Shown piece after piece: positions 17,850 to 26,022 of a DNA stretch of 64,000 nt. Position 1 is the first letter of the stretch, and the number at the start of each line of letters is the position of its first letter. A program made the translations under genes and the position numbers. The DNA lies in NCBI GenBank assembly GCA_016930015.1, contig JAFGHR010000062.1, positions 41,949 through 105,948 on the forward strand. Direction: 5' to 3'. The notes below the pieces were generated by a model. The model was not told the origin of the DNA. It did not search any database and saw nothing but the letters and a program-made list of their open reading frames with translations. This DNA comes from Anaerolineae bacterium. Lineage in GTDB: Bacteria; Chloroflexota; Anaerolineae; Aggregatilineales; Aggregatilineaceae.

Positions 17850-17878
17850 ATAACACGTTATGGCCCATAACGTGTTAT
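17850..17878. terminator. 14-bp perfect inverted repeat between convergent genes
   Basis: ATAACACGTTATGG (17850-17863) and its exact complement (17865-17878) are separated by one base. The right arm overlaps the stop codon of the minus-strand propeller gene. It probably acts as a shared bidirectional terminator, though no T-run is present; an operator is possible. Confidence 0.5.
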
Positions 17879-19602
17879 GGCGCCCATTGGATGCCGTAAA
17901 CCGGGCCGCTGGTTTGGACGCGGCGGGTCGTCCCGCTGGCGATATCCACGATCACCAGGTCGCCGCGATACGTGCCGTCATCACGATAACTGGCGCTGCG
18001 CAGCCCGGCAATGACGGGTGAGTCGTTGAACAGCGGGTAAAGCTGGGCTTGCTGCACAAAGCCGCCTGCCGTTGGCCCAAAAGCCGGGGAAAACACGTCA
18101 CCGGGTGAGGAGGCTATCAGCAGGTGCGCAAACTGGGGTCCCATGCCGGTGGTAGAGCCCACCAGCGCGACCCATTCCCCGTTTGGGGTGTGTTGGGCAT
18201 CCAGCACCGCGTAACGCGCGTTGAGCAGCGTTTGCGGCGGTGTATCCGGTGCCGCCGGATCGATCAGGTACAGGCCCGGCGTCTGGTAGCCCCATGACGA
18301 CGCCCAGGCGAGCACGCGCCCATCCTGCGTCCAGCGTGAATTGAACGCGGGCACCTGTCCCAGTTCGGTGATGGTGCCATCAGCCAGGTCAACTATACCC
18401 GGCGCGCTGCCTTCATAAAATCGCAGGCTGAGCAGTAAGTGAGCGCCATCCGGACTCCAGCGCGGCTCGGTGTAAGCGCGCACGTCCCCCGTCATGACAT
18501 GTTCGGCCAGCAGGCGCGGCGGTTCGTTGCCGTCGGCGCGCATGATCCACAGGCCGCGTTGGTCGTGATAGGCGATCTGGGTGCCGTCGGGACTCCATGC
18601 CAGGTGCGCGTGCAGGAAGTCGAGCGTCAGCGCGGCCAGTTCGCGGCGGTTGGACCCGTCCAGGGCGGCGGTTACCAGTTTGTCGCCGCAGACATAACCG
18701 ATCTGCGCCCGGTCGGGGGCGACCGCGTAGGCCGTGACCGCCGCGTTTTCGGCAGTGATGGGCGCGGCAGCATCACCGGTACCCGGCAGCCGCCATACCT
18801 GGTCGATGCCGTTTTCCGGGCCGTTTTCCGGCGCGATGTAGTACAGGTCGGCGGGGAGTGGCAGCCCGGTGACATCCGGCAGCGGCAGCGGTGCCCAGTC
18901 GAATGTTAACGCGCCTGCTGTCGCCGGGATAAGCGTGTCATCGGCCAGCGTGACGCCCTGCGCGGTGAGCGATGACGGCACAACACGCAGCGGCGGGCTG
19001 GCCTCACCGGGAATCGACTCGACGGTCCATTGTCCGGCCTGCCCGGTAATGCGGACATAAGCGCCCTCCGCGTCACCCACGATCACCGAATCCGGCCCGG
19101 TCCAGGCCGCATCGACCCACGGGCCGCCCCGGATCAGGCTGAATACCGGCTCGCCGTAGTCGCCTGCGCTGATCTCGGCAATCGTTAACCCTTCCGGCAC
19201 GGTGTAGGCCAGCGCCGTCGCATCCGGTGCCCAGGCGATGGTACGCCCGTTGTGGGGCACATCCAGGCCGGGTGGCAGGCCGCCTTCAACGGTGAGCAGC
19301 GATCCGCTCATGTTGTCGAGTGAGGCCAGCGCCATACCGGCAAAATTCCAGGTGCGGTACGCGTACCACGTGCCATCCGGCGCGATCGCAAAGTCGGCTA
19401 CGCTCTGTTCTTCCTGGGATATTAACGTTTGCTGCCCGCTGTTCGCGTCGATGCGGAGCAAACGCCCCTCGGATGTCACGATAAACAGGTCGGCAGGCAG
19501 CGGAAAAACCGGGTCCTGGGCGTGCGCTGATAACAGCACCGGCGCGGCGGTGCTTATCACTAACACGATCAGGGTCGTGATCGGCAGCAGGTAACGTTTC
19601 AT
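17875..19602 (-). CDS. Secreted TolB/WD40-like beta-propeller protein
   Basis: The start at 19602 is chosen because the product then opens with a clean signal peptide (MKRYLLPITTLIVLVISTAA to SAHAQ); in-frame starts at 19626 and 19638 would add a charged leader. The 575 residues are built of repeated four-stranded blades with PDGT/SPDG turns, for example FAIAPDGTWYAYRTW, LAWSPDGTQIAYHDQ and PRWSPDGAHLLLSL. These are the PD40/TolB-type repeat. No enzyme motif is visible, so it is likely a periplasmic or surface binding protein. It shares this architecture with the 27412 and 46888 products. It is convergent with the acetyltransferase gene. Confidence 0.8.
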   Translation of the reverse strand: MKRYLLPITTLIVLVISTAAPVLLSAHAQDPVFPLPADLFIVTSEGRLLRIDANSGQQTLISQEEQSVADFAIAPDGTWYAYRTWNFAGMALASLDNMSGSLLTVEGGLPPGLDVPHNGRTIAWAPDATALAYTVPEGLTIAEISAGDYGEPVFSLIRGGPWVDAAWTGPDSVIVGDAEGAYVRITGQAGQWTVESIPGEASPPLRVVPSSLTAQGVTLADDTLIPATAGALTFDWAPLPLPDVTGLPLPADLYYIAPENGPENGIDQVWRLPGTGDAAAPITAENAAVTAYAVAPDRAQIGYVCGDKLVTAALDGSNRRELAALTLDFLHAHLAWSPDGTQIAYHDQRGLWIMRADGNEPPRLLAEHVMTGDVRAYTEPRWSPDGAHLLLSLRFYEGSAPGIVDLADGTITELGQVPAFNSRWTQDGRVLAWASSWGYQTPGLYLIDPAAPDTPPQTLLNARYAVLDAQHTPNGEWVALVGSTTGMGPQFAHLLIASSPGDVFSPAFGPTAGGFVQQAQLYPLFNDSPVIAGLRSASYRDDGTYRGDLVIVDIASGTTRRVQTSGPVYGIQWAP

Positions 19603-19741
19603 CTGGTTTTCTCTTTGTGATTCCATACGTGTTTCCACTGGTCAGTATAACAGCGGAGCGCGTGCCGTGACCAATCCGGCCTCAAACGTGTTTTGCCCCA
19701 CCCCCGTCCGATCAAAAATGGTGGGCCGAATACGGCGAGCA

Positions 19742-19750
19742 TGGTAGACT
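19742..19750 (+). promoter_or_regulatory. Extended -10 element upstream of the esterase gene
   Basis: TGGTAGACT matches the TGnTAnAnT pattern found in front of several plus-strand genes here. It lies about 50 bases before the ATG at 19801. Confidence 0.4.
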
Positions 19751-19800
19751 TACCCGGCGTAGGAGTAATGCTGAACTAGTGTTTAGAAAGCGGCGATATA

Positions 19801-20592
19801 ATGACACGAGTATTTCCGATTCGACGCGGCGCCGAACCGTTTTTTCTGGACGGCGGTGATGTGGGGTGTGTGTGTACACACGGATTCACCGGTTCGCCGG
19901 ACGAAATGCGCTGGTTGGGCGAATACCTCAACGGGCGCGGCCTGACGGTGTTTGGCCCGCGCCTGGCCGGGCACGGCACCGATCCTACAGTGATGAATCA
20001 CCAGCGCTGGATCGACTGGTACGAAGACGTACAGGATGGTGTCGCCTTGCTGCGGGCACGGTGTCGCAAAGTGTTTGCGCTGGGGCTGTCGATGGGTGGC
20101 ACGCTCAGTTTGCGGATCGGTGCGGAAGGGTTGGTTGACGGCGTGGTGGCGCTGGCGGCCCCGGTGCGCCTGACCGAACGCTTGATGCCCCACGCCCACT
20201 GGATCAAGTACATCAAGCCGTACTACGCAAAAGACGGGTGGCCGGGTGATTTGAATGATCGAGTGCGCGCCGTTCAGCAGGCCGAAGGTCGTGACGAGGT
20301 GGGCAAGGTTGATTACGGCGTGATGCCGACCGAGTCCATCGGGCAGTTGTATGCGTTAATGCATGATGTCTATGAACACCTGCACACGCTGACCGCGCCG
20401 CTGCTGCTGGTGTATTCCAAAGCCGATCAGACGGTGCCCTATGACAACCTGGCCCTGATCGCGGACCGTGTCGGCAGCCGTGATCTGGTCGTACAAACCC
20501 TTGAATACAGCGACCACGTGCTGACTCAAGAGACCGAGCGCGAAACCGTGTATGATCGGGTGTGGGACTTTTTATCTGCCCGGCTGGACTGA
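19801..20592 (+). CDS. Alpha/beta hydrolase, Est30-type carboxylesterase/monoacylglycerol lipase-like
   Basis: The 263-residue protein has an oxyanion HGF motif (THGFTGSPDEM, about 26-36), a nucleophile elbow GLSMGG with Ser97, a catalytic Asp in YSKADQTVPY and a catalytic His in YSDHVLT near the C-terminus. This is the order of the Est30/YvaK carboxylesterases and bacterial monoglyceride lipases. There is no signal peptide, so it is cytoplasmic and hydrolyses short- or medium-chain esters (family knowledge). The downstream MFS gene begins within or immediately after its 3' end, so the two form an operon; a link between substrate uptake or efflux and ester hydrolysis is possible but unproven. 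Confidence 0.85.
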   Translation: MTRVFPIRRGAEPFFLDGGDVGCVCTHGFTGSPDEMRWLGEYLNGRGLTVFGPRLAGHGTDPTVMNHQRWIDWYEDVQDGVALLRARCRKVFALGLSMGGTLSLRIGAEGLVDGVVALAAPVRLTERLMPHAHWIKYIKPYYAKDGWPGDLNDRVRAVQQAEGRDEVGKVDYGVMPTESIGQLYALMHDVYEHLHTLTAPLLLVYSKADQTVPYDNLALIADRVGSRDLVVQTLEYSDHVLTQETERETVYDRVWDFLSARLD

Positions 20593-20609
20593 ACGAGGAC
20601 ACCTATTCG

Positions 20610-21812
20610 TTGCGGAACCTGTGGTATGATATTGGGCGCGATACGCGCTGGGTGATGGCCGCCTACGTGCTGTGGGGCATCGGTGAAGGTATGTGGCTGT
20701 TCATCGAGCCGCTGTATGTCAAGTCGTTGGGCGCCACACCGGCCCAAACGGGTTTTGTGATCGGCATGTGGGGCCTGGGCCGACTGTTGTTCATTCTCCC
20801 GGCGGGGATTCTGGCGGATCGCTGGGGACCGCACCGGCTGCTGATTCCCGGCTGGTATATTGGCGTGCTGGGCGTGTTGATCATGGCCGTCGCGCCTGAC
20901 TGGCGCTGGGCCGCGCCCGGTTTTTTGGTATACGGCATCTCGGCGTCAGCGATCCCGGCGACCAACCTCTACCTGGCGCAGGGCGTGCGTTACGATCCAA
21001 CGCGCCGCCCCGATCTACCGCTCCAGTCAACGCTGACGCTGCTGTGGGCGGCGTATTCGATCGGGCTGGTGGTATCGCCCGGCATTGGCGGCCTGATCGG
21101 TGATGCGGTGGGGCTGCGCACCGTATTTTTGCTCAGCCTGTTCTGGTTTGGGCTGAGCACGGCGGCGATCAGGCGCACCCGGCCCTATCCGAAGCAGGAT
21201 CGCCCGCCGCTGGGTTACGACTATCGCGGGCTGCTCAGCCGGTGGCCGGTATTCGTGGCGTTTGTCGTGATCACACTGGGGTTTATGGCGGTACTGATCG
21301 GCCAACCGCTGGCGCCGCAGTATCTTGAAGAAGTGCGCGGTTTTTCTGGCGGGTTGGTGGGCGCGTTTGGATCGATCAATGCGTTGGGCACGGCGGCAGG
21401 CAGTATCCTGTTAGGGCGCCTGCCCGCGTGGCGGGGCTTCCTGGCCTGTCTGCTGCTGGTGCTGCTGGCGTTTGGGCTGCTGCTGCTGACCGGTAACGTG
21501 TTTGTCGTGATCGTCGCCTATTTCATCCTGGGCGCGCATTACGCCACGCGCCCCCTGGCGGTGAGCGTGATCAGCGCCTACGTGGCCGAACACCAGCGCG
21601 GTATGGCTTACGCCCTGGTCGATACGCTGGCCGGGTTGGCGACGCTGGTGGGCACGAATCTGGCAGGGGTATTGTACGATCGAAATCCGGACTGGCCGTT
21701 TATGGTGGGGATGACCGGCATCGTGAGCGTGGTAGCCCTGGGGATCGTGATGCTGCGCCAGCGGGTTTCGCGTTACCGTGAGGTTGTTTCTACGTATACA
21801 GGGTTAGATTAG
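20610..21812 (+). CDS. Major facilitator superfamily transporter
   Basis: A 400-residue protein with about 12 hydrophobic helices. The MFS signature is in loop 2-3 (GILADRWGPHRLLIPGW). TTG 20610 is preferred because GAGGA (20595-20599) lies ten bases upstream and the first helix follows at once; the longer alternative GTG 20562 would overlap the esterase gene by 31 bases. The helix 4 to 5 region and the GVLYDRNPDWPF loop are typical of drug/sugar-type MFS proteins without a diagnostic substrate motif. It acts in the cytoplasmic membrane as a secondary carrier. Substrate unknown. Confidence 0.85.
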   Translation: MRNLWYDIGRDTRWVMAAYVLWGIGEGMWLFIEPLYVKSLGATPAQTGFVIGMWGLGRLLFILPAGILADRWGPHRLLIPGWYIGVLGVLIMAVAPDWRWAAPGFLVYGISASAIPATNLYLAQGVRYDPTRRPDLPLQSTLTLLWAAYSIGLVVSPGIGGLIGDAVGLRTVFLLSLFWFGLSTAAIRRTRPYPKQDRPPLGYDYRGLLSRWPVFVAFVVITLGFMAVLIGQPLAPQYLEEVRGFSGGLVGAFGSINALGTAAGSILLGRLPAWRGFLACLLLVLLAFGLLLLTGNVFVVIVAYFILGAHYATRPLAVSVISAYVAEHQRGMAYALVDTLAGLATLVGTNLAGVLYDRNPDWPFMVGMTGIVSVVALGIVMLRQRVSRYREVVSTYTGLD

Positions 21813-21844
21813 GCCGTCTGGCCTGAGTAGTGAGGAGTAATGGT

Positions 21845-22237
21845 ATGGTTCGGCAGAAAAAATCGCCGCCTGATCCTGATCTGGTCGTCCGGTTGTGGAA
21901 TAACATGGTGTTGTCGTGGCGCCTGATGTTCGACCGGCGTGTCAGCGCGACGGCTAAATTGATCCCGGTTGCGGTCCTGGCCTATCTGATATCACCCATT
22001 GATTTGGTGCCGGACCTGCTGCTGCCGTTTGGTGTGCTGGATGACCTGGGTGTATTTGTGCTCGGTTTGCAGTTGTTCATTCGCAGCGCCCCGCCCTACG
22101 TGCTTGACGAGTATCGCGGCGGCAAAAAACGCAAAAATAACCGGATTCGGGGTGGTACAGGTCAATCTGATAAAACCGGTGAACCCAACGTGATCGAAGG
22201 CCAGTATACTGTCACCGACGAAGACGAACAGCCATGA
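21845..22237 (+). CDS. YkvA-type DUF1232 membrane protein
   Basis: The start is ATG 21845; the in-frame GTG at 21830 lies in the ribosome-binding GAGGAG. The 130-residue product contains the DUF1232 core: a helix, then LIPVAVLAYLISPIDLVPDLL, with the diagnostic SPIDLVPD, and a second hydrophobic helix GVLDDLGVFVLGLQLFI. A charged, hydrophilic tail of about 45 residues follows. The family is widespread and poorly characterised. The 3' end overlaps the next gene by four bases (ATGA), so both are translated together. Confidence 0.85.
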   Translation: MVRQKKSPPDPDLVVRLWNNMVLSWRLMFDRRVSATAKLIPVAVLAYLISPIDLVPDLLLPFGVLDDLGVFVLGLQLFIRSAPPYVLDEYRGGKKRKNNRIRGGTGQSDKTGEPNVIEGQYTVTDEDEQP

Positions 22238-22839
22238 CGTACCTCTACCTCATCCGGCACCCTCAAACGCTCCCTGATTCGGCTGTCCCGCCTTCACAAT
22301 GGCGGCTGACGCCTCAGGGTAAACGGCAGGTGCAGGTTCTGGCACGTGCCCCCTTTTGGACGCATGTGGCCGCGCTGTATACGAGCGATCAACACAAGAC
22401 AACGATCGTTGGCGAAGCGGTCAAGGCGGCGCACGGCATCCCGTTTACGCCGTTCGATACGTTGGGCGAAGCGCGGCGCGATGCCTGGATCGGCAGCGAG
22501 GCGTTTGTCGAGGCGCAGCGCGCGTTTTTTGACCAGCTCGACAGCCCGCCGTGCCCTGGCTGGGAACCGGCATCGGACGCGCAGGCGCGGTTTGTGGCGG
22601 CCATGGATCAGCTTTTGGCACGGCACCCGGTCGAGTCCGCGCTGGCGGTGGTGGCACACGGTACCGTGCTGACGTTGTACACCGCTCATCTGCGCCATGA
22701 AGCCCCGACGTATGACGCGTGGCGCCAGATCGGGTTTGCGGCGGTGATGGCCGTCGAACGGGCGACCATGACTCCCAAAACGCCATTTCTGACCGCGCCC
22801 TATGACCGTCTGCTGCTGCCGGGTGCGACGAAAGCCTGA
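22234..22839 (+). CDS. Histidine phosphatase superfamily (phosphoglycerate mutase-like)
   Basis: The 201-residue protein opens with YLYLIRHPQT, the phosphohistidine RHG motif in which Gly is replaced by Pro. LTPQGKRQVQVLA follows, then LYTSDQHKTTIVGEAV (family: SxLxRAxxTA, here diverged), and the second catalytic His in VVAHGTVLTLY. The essential His, Arg and second His are present, so it is probably active as a small phosphatase; the substrate cannot be inferred. The start overlaps the YkvA stop by four bases, and the phosphodiesterase gene follows after five bases. Confidence 0.82.
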   Translation: MTYLYLIRHPQTLPDSAVPPSQWRLTPQGKRQVQVLARAPFWTHVAALYTSDQHKTTIVGEAVKAAHGIPFTPFDTLGEARRDAWIGSEAFVEAQRAFFDQLDSPPCPGWEPASDAQARFVAAMDQLLARHPVESALAVVAHGTVLTLYTAHLRHEAPTYDAWRQIGFAAVMAVERATMTPKTPFLTAPYDRLLLPGATKA

Positions 22840-22844
22840 TCGTT

Positions 22845-23351
22845 ATGAAGATCGGCATCCTGTCCGATACGCACAACGCCAGCAAAAACACGCGTGTCGC
22901 GCTGGCGACTCTGCGCGGGCATGGCATCCGCCGGTTGATTCACTGCGGTGATATCACCACGCCCGCGACATTGTATCTTTTCGCGGGGTGGCAGGTCACG
23001 TTTGTGCTGGGTAACATGGATCGCGACTGGACCGCGCTGGCGCAGGCCGCCCAGTTGATCGGTGTGCCGCGTCCCAGCCAGAGCGCGGAAGTGCGGATCG
23101 GTGGGGCGTTGATCGGCGTGGCCCATGGTGATAAACAGGGTTCGCTGTTGGGCATGATCATGAGCGGCAAATATGCTTACGTCTGTTACGGACACACGCA
23201 CCACCGCTGTGACGAACACCGCAGCGCCTACGGTGTCCGCGTGATCAACCCCGGCGCGCTGGGGGGCAGCCGCCCGGAGACACGCTCCGTGTGTGTGCTC
23301 GACCTCGACACCGGGGAGGCGCAGTTCATCGAGTTTCCCGATCTGCCCTGA
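22845..23351 (+). CDS. YfcE/MJ0936-type metallophosphoesterase
   Basis: The 168-residue protein has the full dinuclear metal set: DTH (SDTHN, 8-10), GD (HCGD, about 33-36), GNMD (about 56-59), GVAHGD and YGHTHH, closing with INPGALGGSRP. This is the compact YfcE phosphodiesterase family, active on cyclic or diester phosphates in vitro. It has no leader, so it is cytoplasmic. It is the third member of a tightly packed set with the YkvA and histidine-phosphatase genes. The gap of 76 bases to the next gene contains a separate promoter. Confidence 0.9.
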   Translation: MKIGILSDTHNASKNTRVALATLRGHGIRRLIHCGDITTPATLYLFAGWQVTFVLGNMDRDWTALAQAAQLIGVPRPSQSAEVRIGGALIGVAHGDKQGSLLGMIMSGKYAYVCYGHTHHRCDEHRSAYGVRVINPGALGGSRPETRSVCVLDLDTGEAQFIEFPDLP

Positions 23352-23385
23352 CGCGGGGAGAAATGCTCCCAGACACCGAAACACG

Positions 23386-23391
23386 TATAAT
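23386..23391 (+). promoter_or_regulatory. Consensus -10 TATAAT for the response regulator gene
   Basis: A perfect TATAAT lies 36 bases before the ATG at 23428, giving a short leader with AAAGGAG as the ribosome-binding site. The -35 is not obvious. Confidence 0.5.
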
Positions 23392-23427
23392 CGGGTAAAC
23401 AACATGGGTCCGTGAAAGGAGTCCCGG

Positions 23428-24105
23428 ATGCCCGAACATATTCTCGTCATTGAGGATGAGGCGCACATCGCCCAGTTTTTAAAACGCGGGCTGATCTACG
23501 AAGGATATCGTGTGGATGTCGCCTACGATGGTCAGAGCGGCCTGGATATGGCCCGCGATAATCCGCCTGATCTCGTCATTCTGGACTGGATGCTGCCGGG
23601 GCTGGATGGGCTGGAAGTCTGTAAACGGATGCGGGCGGCGGGTGATGTGCCGATTTTGATGCTGACCGCCAAAGAAGATGTGCAAGACCGGGTTACCGGC
23701 CTGGATGCCGGGGCCGATGACTACCTGGTGAAACCCTTTTCGTTCGACGAACTGATGGCCCGGATTCGCGCGCTGTTCAGACGTTCTGCACCGTCATCAC
23801 ACCCGGAAGTGCTGCGTTTTGGTGATCTGTCGCTGGACACAGGCACGCATCGCGCCCAACGTGAGGACCGGTTTATTGATCTGACGGCCAAAGAATACGA
23901 ACTGCTGGAACTGTTCATGCGCAACCCGCGCCGTGTATTAACACGTGAAATGATCTTTGACCGGGTGTGGGGCTATGACTTTGGCGGCGAGAGTAACATC
24001 ATTGAAGTCTACGTGCGTTATCTCCGCCAGAAAACCGAAGAGGACGACGCGCCCCGCCTGATCCATACCGTGCGTGGTGTTGGTTATGTGCTGCGCGAAG
24101 AATAG
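23428..24105 (+). CDS. OmpR/PhoB-family response regulator
   Basis: The 225-residue protein has a receiver domain (acidic residues Glu9-Asp10-Glu11, phospho-acceptor Asp53 in [10 protein letters not shown], Thr in LTAKED, Lys in VKPFSFDEL). An OmpR-type winged helix (about 128-224) follows, with [29 protein letters not shown] and [12 protein letters not shown]. Its neighbour after a 247-base gap with a terminator is a sensor kinase, the expected cognate. It is a candidate regulator of the triple-PDZ gene downstream and, by family, of direct-repeat sites such as the one ahead of pspA (inference). Confidence 0.92.
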   Translation: MPEHILVIEDEAHIAQFLKRGLIYEGYRVDVAYDGQSGLDMARDNPPDLVILDWMLPGLDGLEVCKRMRAAGDVPILMLTAKEDVQDRVTGLDAGADDYLVKPFSFDELMARIRALFRRSAPSSHPEVLRFGDLSLDTGTHRAQREDRFIDLTAKEYELLELFMRNPRRVLTREMIFDRVWGYDFGGESNIIEVYVRYLRQKTEEDDAPRLIHTVRGVGYVLREE

Positions 24106-24143
24106 TCCCGGCCAATGACACGGAACTAAACATGTCACTCGGA

Positions 24144-24176
24144 CGCGATGCCCGCTTAGAGGGGTCGCGTTTTGTT
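24144..24176 (+). terminator. Terminator-like hairpin after the response regulator gene
   Basis: CGCGA (24144-24148) pairs with TCGCG (24165-24169), extended by a bulged C/G stem, and is followed by TTTTGTT. It separates the regulator from the kinase gene, which has its own promoter element. Confidence 0.5.
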
Positions 24177-24288
24177 CAATGAGGTGGCATCAACACAGTT
24201 CAGCACACCGCAATCGGCGGCAGAGTCGCAATAAACCACTTGTTCAGGCGGCGGACTGCTGAATTTTAATCGGCGGCTAACCTTGGCG

Positions 24289-24297
24289 TGATAAAAT
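24289..24297 (+). promoter_or_regulatory. Extended -10 element for the sensor kinase gene
   Basis: TGATAAAAT, of the TGnTAnAnT type, lies 56 bases before the kinase ATG. Confidence 0.4.
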
Positions 24298-24352
24298 GTT
24301 TGTTTAAGATCATGGCCGTCATTTGTCAGCAAACATACCGTGACACAATCTT

Positions 24353-25825
24353 ATGACCATTCGTACACGCCTGACATTTTTATACTCAACCCTTCTGGCC
24401 ATCGTCATCCTGATGTTCAGCGCGGTTACGTCTAGCATTCTCAATTGGACGCTGCGCAACCAGGTTGATGAGTCGCTGCTCGAAGTATTGGGCGATGTAC
24501 GCTCGTATGCCGTGATCACGCTGCTAAACCCGACCCAGGATAATTCGGCACAGGGCGCCGTACCCATGCCGCAGCCGAACAGTTTGAGCACACCAGGGTT
24601 ATTTGTCCAGATTTGGCTGCACGATGAGCAGTCACAGCGCCCGTTTTTGCAGTGGGCCTCACTCAGCCTGATGGGCGTTGGTTATACCGATTCGCTCGAT
24701 CCGGAGGCCCTGGACTCGCCGCACGAAGTCCGGCGTGATGTGGTCGTCGATAACGTCCACCTGCGCGTGGCGACCATTCCGCTGAACGTCAACGGGCAGA
24801 TGGTCGGGCACATCCAGGCGGGATCATCGCTGCACACCGTTGACGCGGCGATCGACCGGTTGTTGGAGATCATGCTCATTGCGGGCGCGGGAACGATCCT
24901 GATCGCGCTGTTTGCCGGTGACTTCGTGGCCCGGCGCGCGTTACGCCCCATTGATGCGATCAGCCAGACGGCCCGCCAGATCACCGCGGCAGACGATCTC
25001 AGCCGCCGGATTCCGTATGATGGGCCGCCGGACGAGATCGGCCAACTGGTCGAAACGTTTAATGATACGCTGGGCCGGTTAGAGCGATTGTTTAAGGTAC
25101 AGCGTCGTTTTGTGGCCGACGTTTCGCATGAAATGCGTACCCCACTCACGGCGATCCAGGGCAACCTGGACCTGATGCGCCGCATCGGTCACGATGAAGA
25201 AGCGATGGAAGCTATCCAGAGTGAATCGCAGCGTATGACGCGGCTGGTGGATGATCTGCTGCTGCTGGCGAAGGCTGATGCCGGGCGGTTATCCCTCGAA
25301 AAAACAATGGTCGAGCTGGACACGCTTGTGCTGGAAGTGTACAACCAGGCGCGGGTATTGAGCGATGGTGTTGAGGTGATTCTAGGCCCGGTTGACCAGG
25401 TGCAGGTCGTGGGTGATTCCGACCGGCTCAAACAGCTTTTGCTCAACCTGGTCACCAACGGCCTGAAATATACACCTGACGGCGGCACAGTCACCCTGTC
25501 GCTGAACCGCAGCGACGACTGGGCCACGATCAATGTAGCGGATACCGGCCTGGGTATTCCTGAAGATGACCTGCCATATATCTTCGACCGCTTTTACCGC
25601 GTGGACAAGGCCCGCTCACGCGTCCAGGGCGGCACCGGCCTGGGATTGTCCATTGCCCGGTGGATTGCCGACGCTCACGGCGGTGAGATCGGCGTCACCA
25701 GCACACAGGGCAAAGGTTCGACGTTTACCCTTCGACTGCCGCTGGTCCCGGTCCAGGTGGCGAAAGAATCCATACGTAAGACACACCTGAACTTACCCAC
25801 CGTCCGGCTGCCGGGTTCACGATAG
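24353..25825 (+). CDS. Membrane sensor histidine kinase (HAMP-HisKA-HATPase), cognate of the 23428 regulator
   Basis: The 490-residue protein has the standard architecture. TM1 (about 10-30) is followed by an extracytoplasmic sensor of about 140 residues and TM2 (about 174-196). A HAMP domain (RRALRPIDAISQTARQITA) leads to HisKA with His259 in VSHEMRTPLTAI. The HATPase has NLVTNGLKYTPDGG, DTGLGIPEDD and GTGLGLSIARWIADAHGG. It belongs to the BaeS/PhoR-like class. With the upstream OmpR regulator and the downstream secreted PDZ protein it looks like an envelope-sensing circuit. Confidence 0.92.
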   Translation: MTIRTRLTFLYSTLLAIVILMFSAVTSSILNWTLRNQVDESLLEVLGDVRSYAVITLLNPTQDNSAQGAVPMPQPNSLSTPGLFVQIWLHDEQSQRPFLQWASLSLMGVGYTDSLDPEALDSPHEVRRDVVVDNVHLRVATIPLNVNGQMVGHIQAGSSLHTVDAAIDRLLEIMLIAGAGTILIALFAGDFVARRALRPIDAISQTARQITAADDLSRRIPYDGPPDEIGQLVETFNDTLGRLERLFKVQRRFVADVSHEMRTPLTAIQGNLDLMRRIGHDEEAMEAIQSESQRMTRLVDDLLLLAKADAGRLSLEKTMVELDTLVLEVYNQARVLSDGVEVILGPVDQVQVVGDSDRLKQLLLNLVTNGLKYTPDGGTVTLSLNRSDDWATINVADTGLGIPEDDLPYIFDRFYRVDKARSRVQGGTGLGLSIARWIADAHGGEIGVTSTQGKGSTFTLRLPLVPVQVAKESIRKTHLNLPTVRLPGSR

Positions 25826-25895
25826 CGCACCGCCCGCACCATTTTTTCCACCCATCCATTGATACACGCCACGCACCCGGTGTGCGCCGAGCATA

Positions 25896-25912
25896 TTCTA
25901 ATCTACTTCTAA
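25896..25912 (+). promoter_or_regulatory. TTCTAA direct repeat (11-bp period) ahead of the PDZ gene
   Basis: TTCTAA at 25896-25901 and again at 25907-25912 are exactly one helical turn apart, the arrangement bound by OmpR-type regulators. A TAGAAT candidate -10 lies at 25951. The adjacent two-component system is the likely binder (inference). Confidence 0.4.
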
Positions 25913-25965
25913 GAATGGCGTTACAAAAAGTTTACATTTAAATGAACAATTAGAATCGCTGGGTA

Positions 25966-25983
25966 GTGTTGACACGTCAACAC
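25966..25983. promoter_or_regulatory. Perfect palindrome GTGTTGAC-AC-GTCAACAC
   Basis: Two 8-base arms with a 2-base centre lie 40 bases before the ATG of the PDZ gene, in the probable leader or promoter. It looks like a dimeric repressor site; TTGACA is embedded in it. Confidence 0.4.
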
Positions 25984-26022
25984 GGCCTACACTGTGAAAG
26001 CAAAAGCAGGAGGAATGGAACG

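Noticed and set aside
25966..26022. N-terminal extension of the triple-PDZ protein from GTG 25966
   Set aside because: It runs across a palindromic promoter element, and the ATG at 26023 has a perfect ribosome-binding site followed by a signal peptide.
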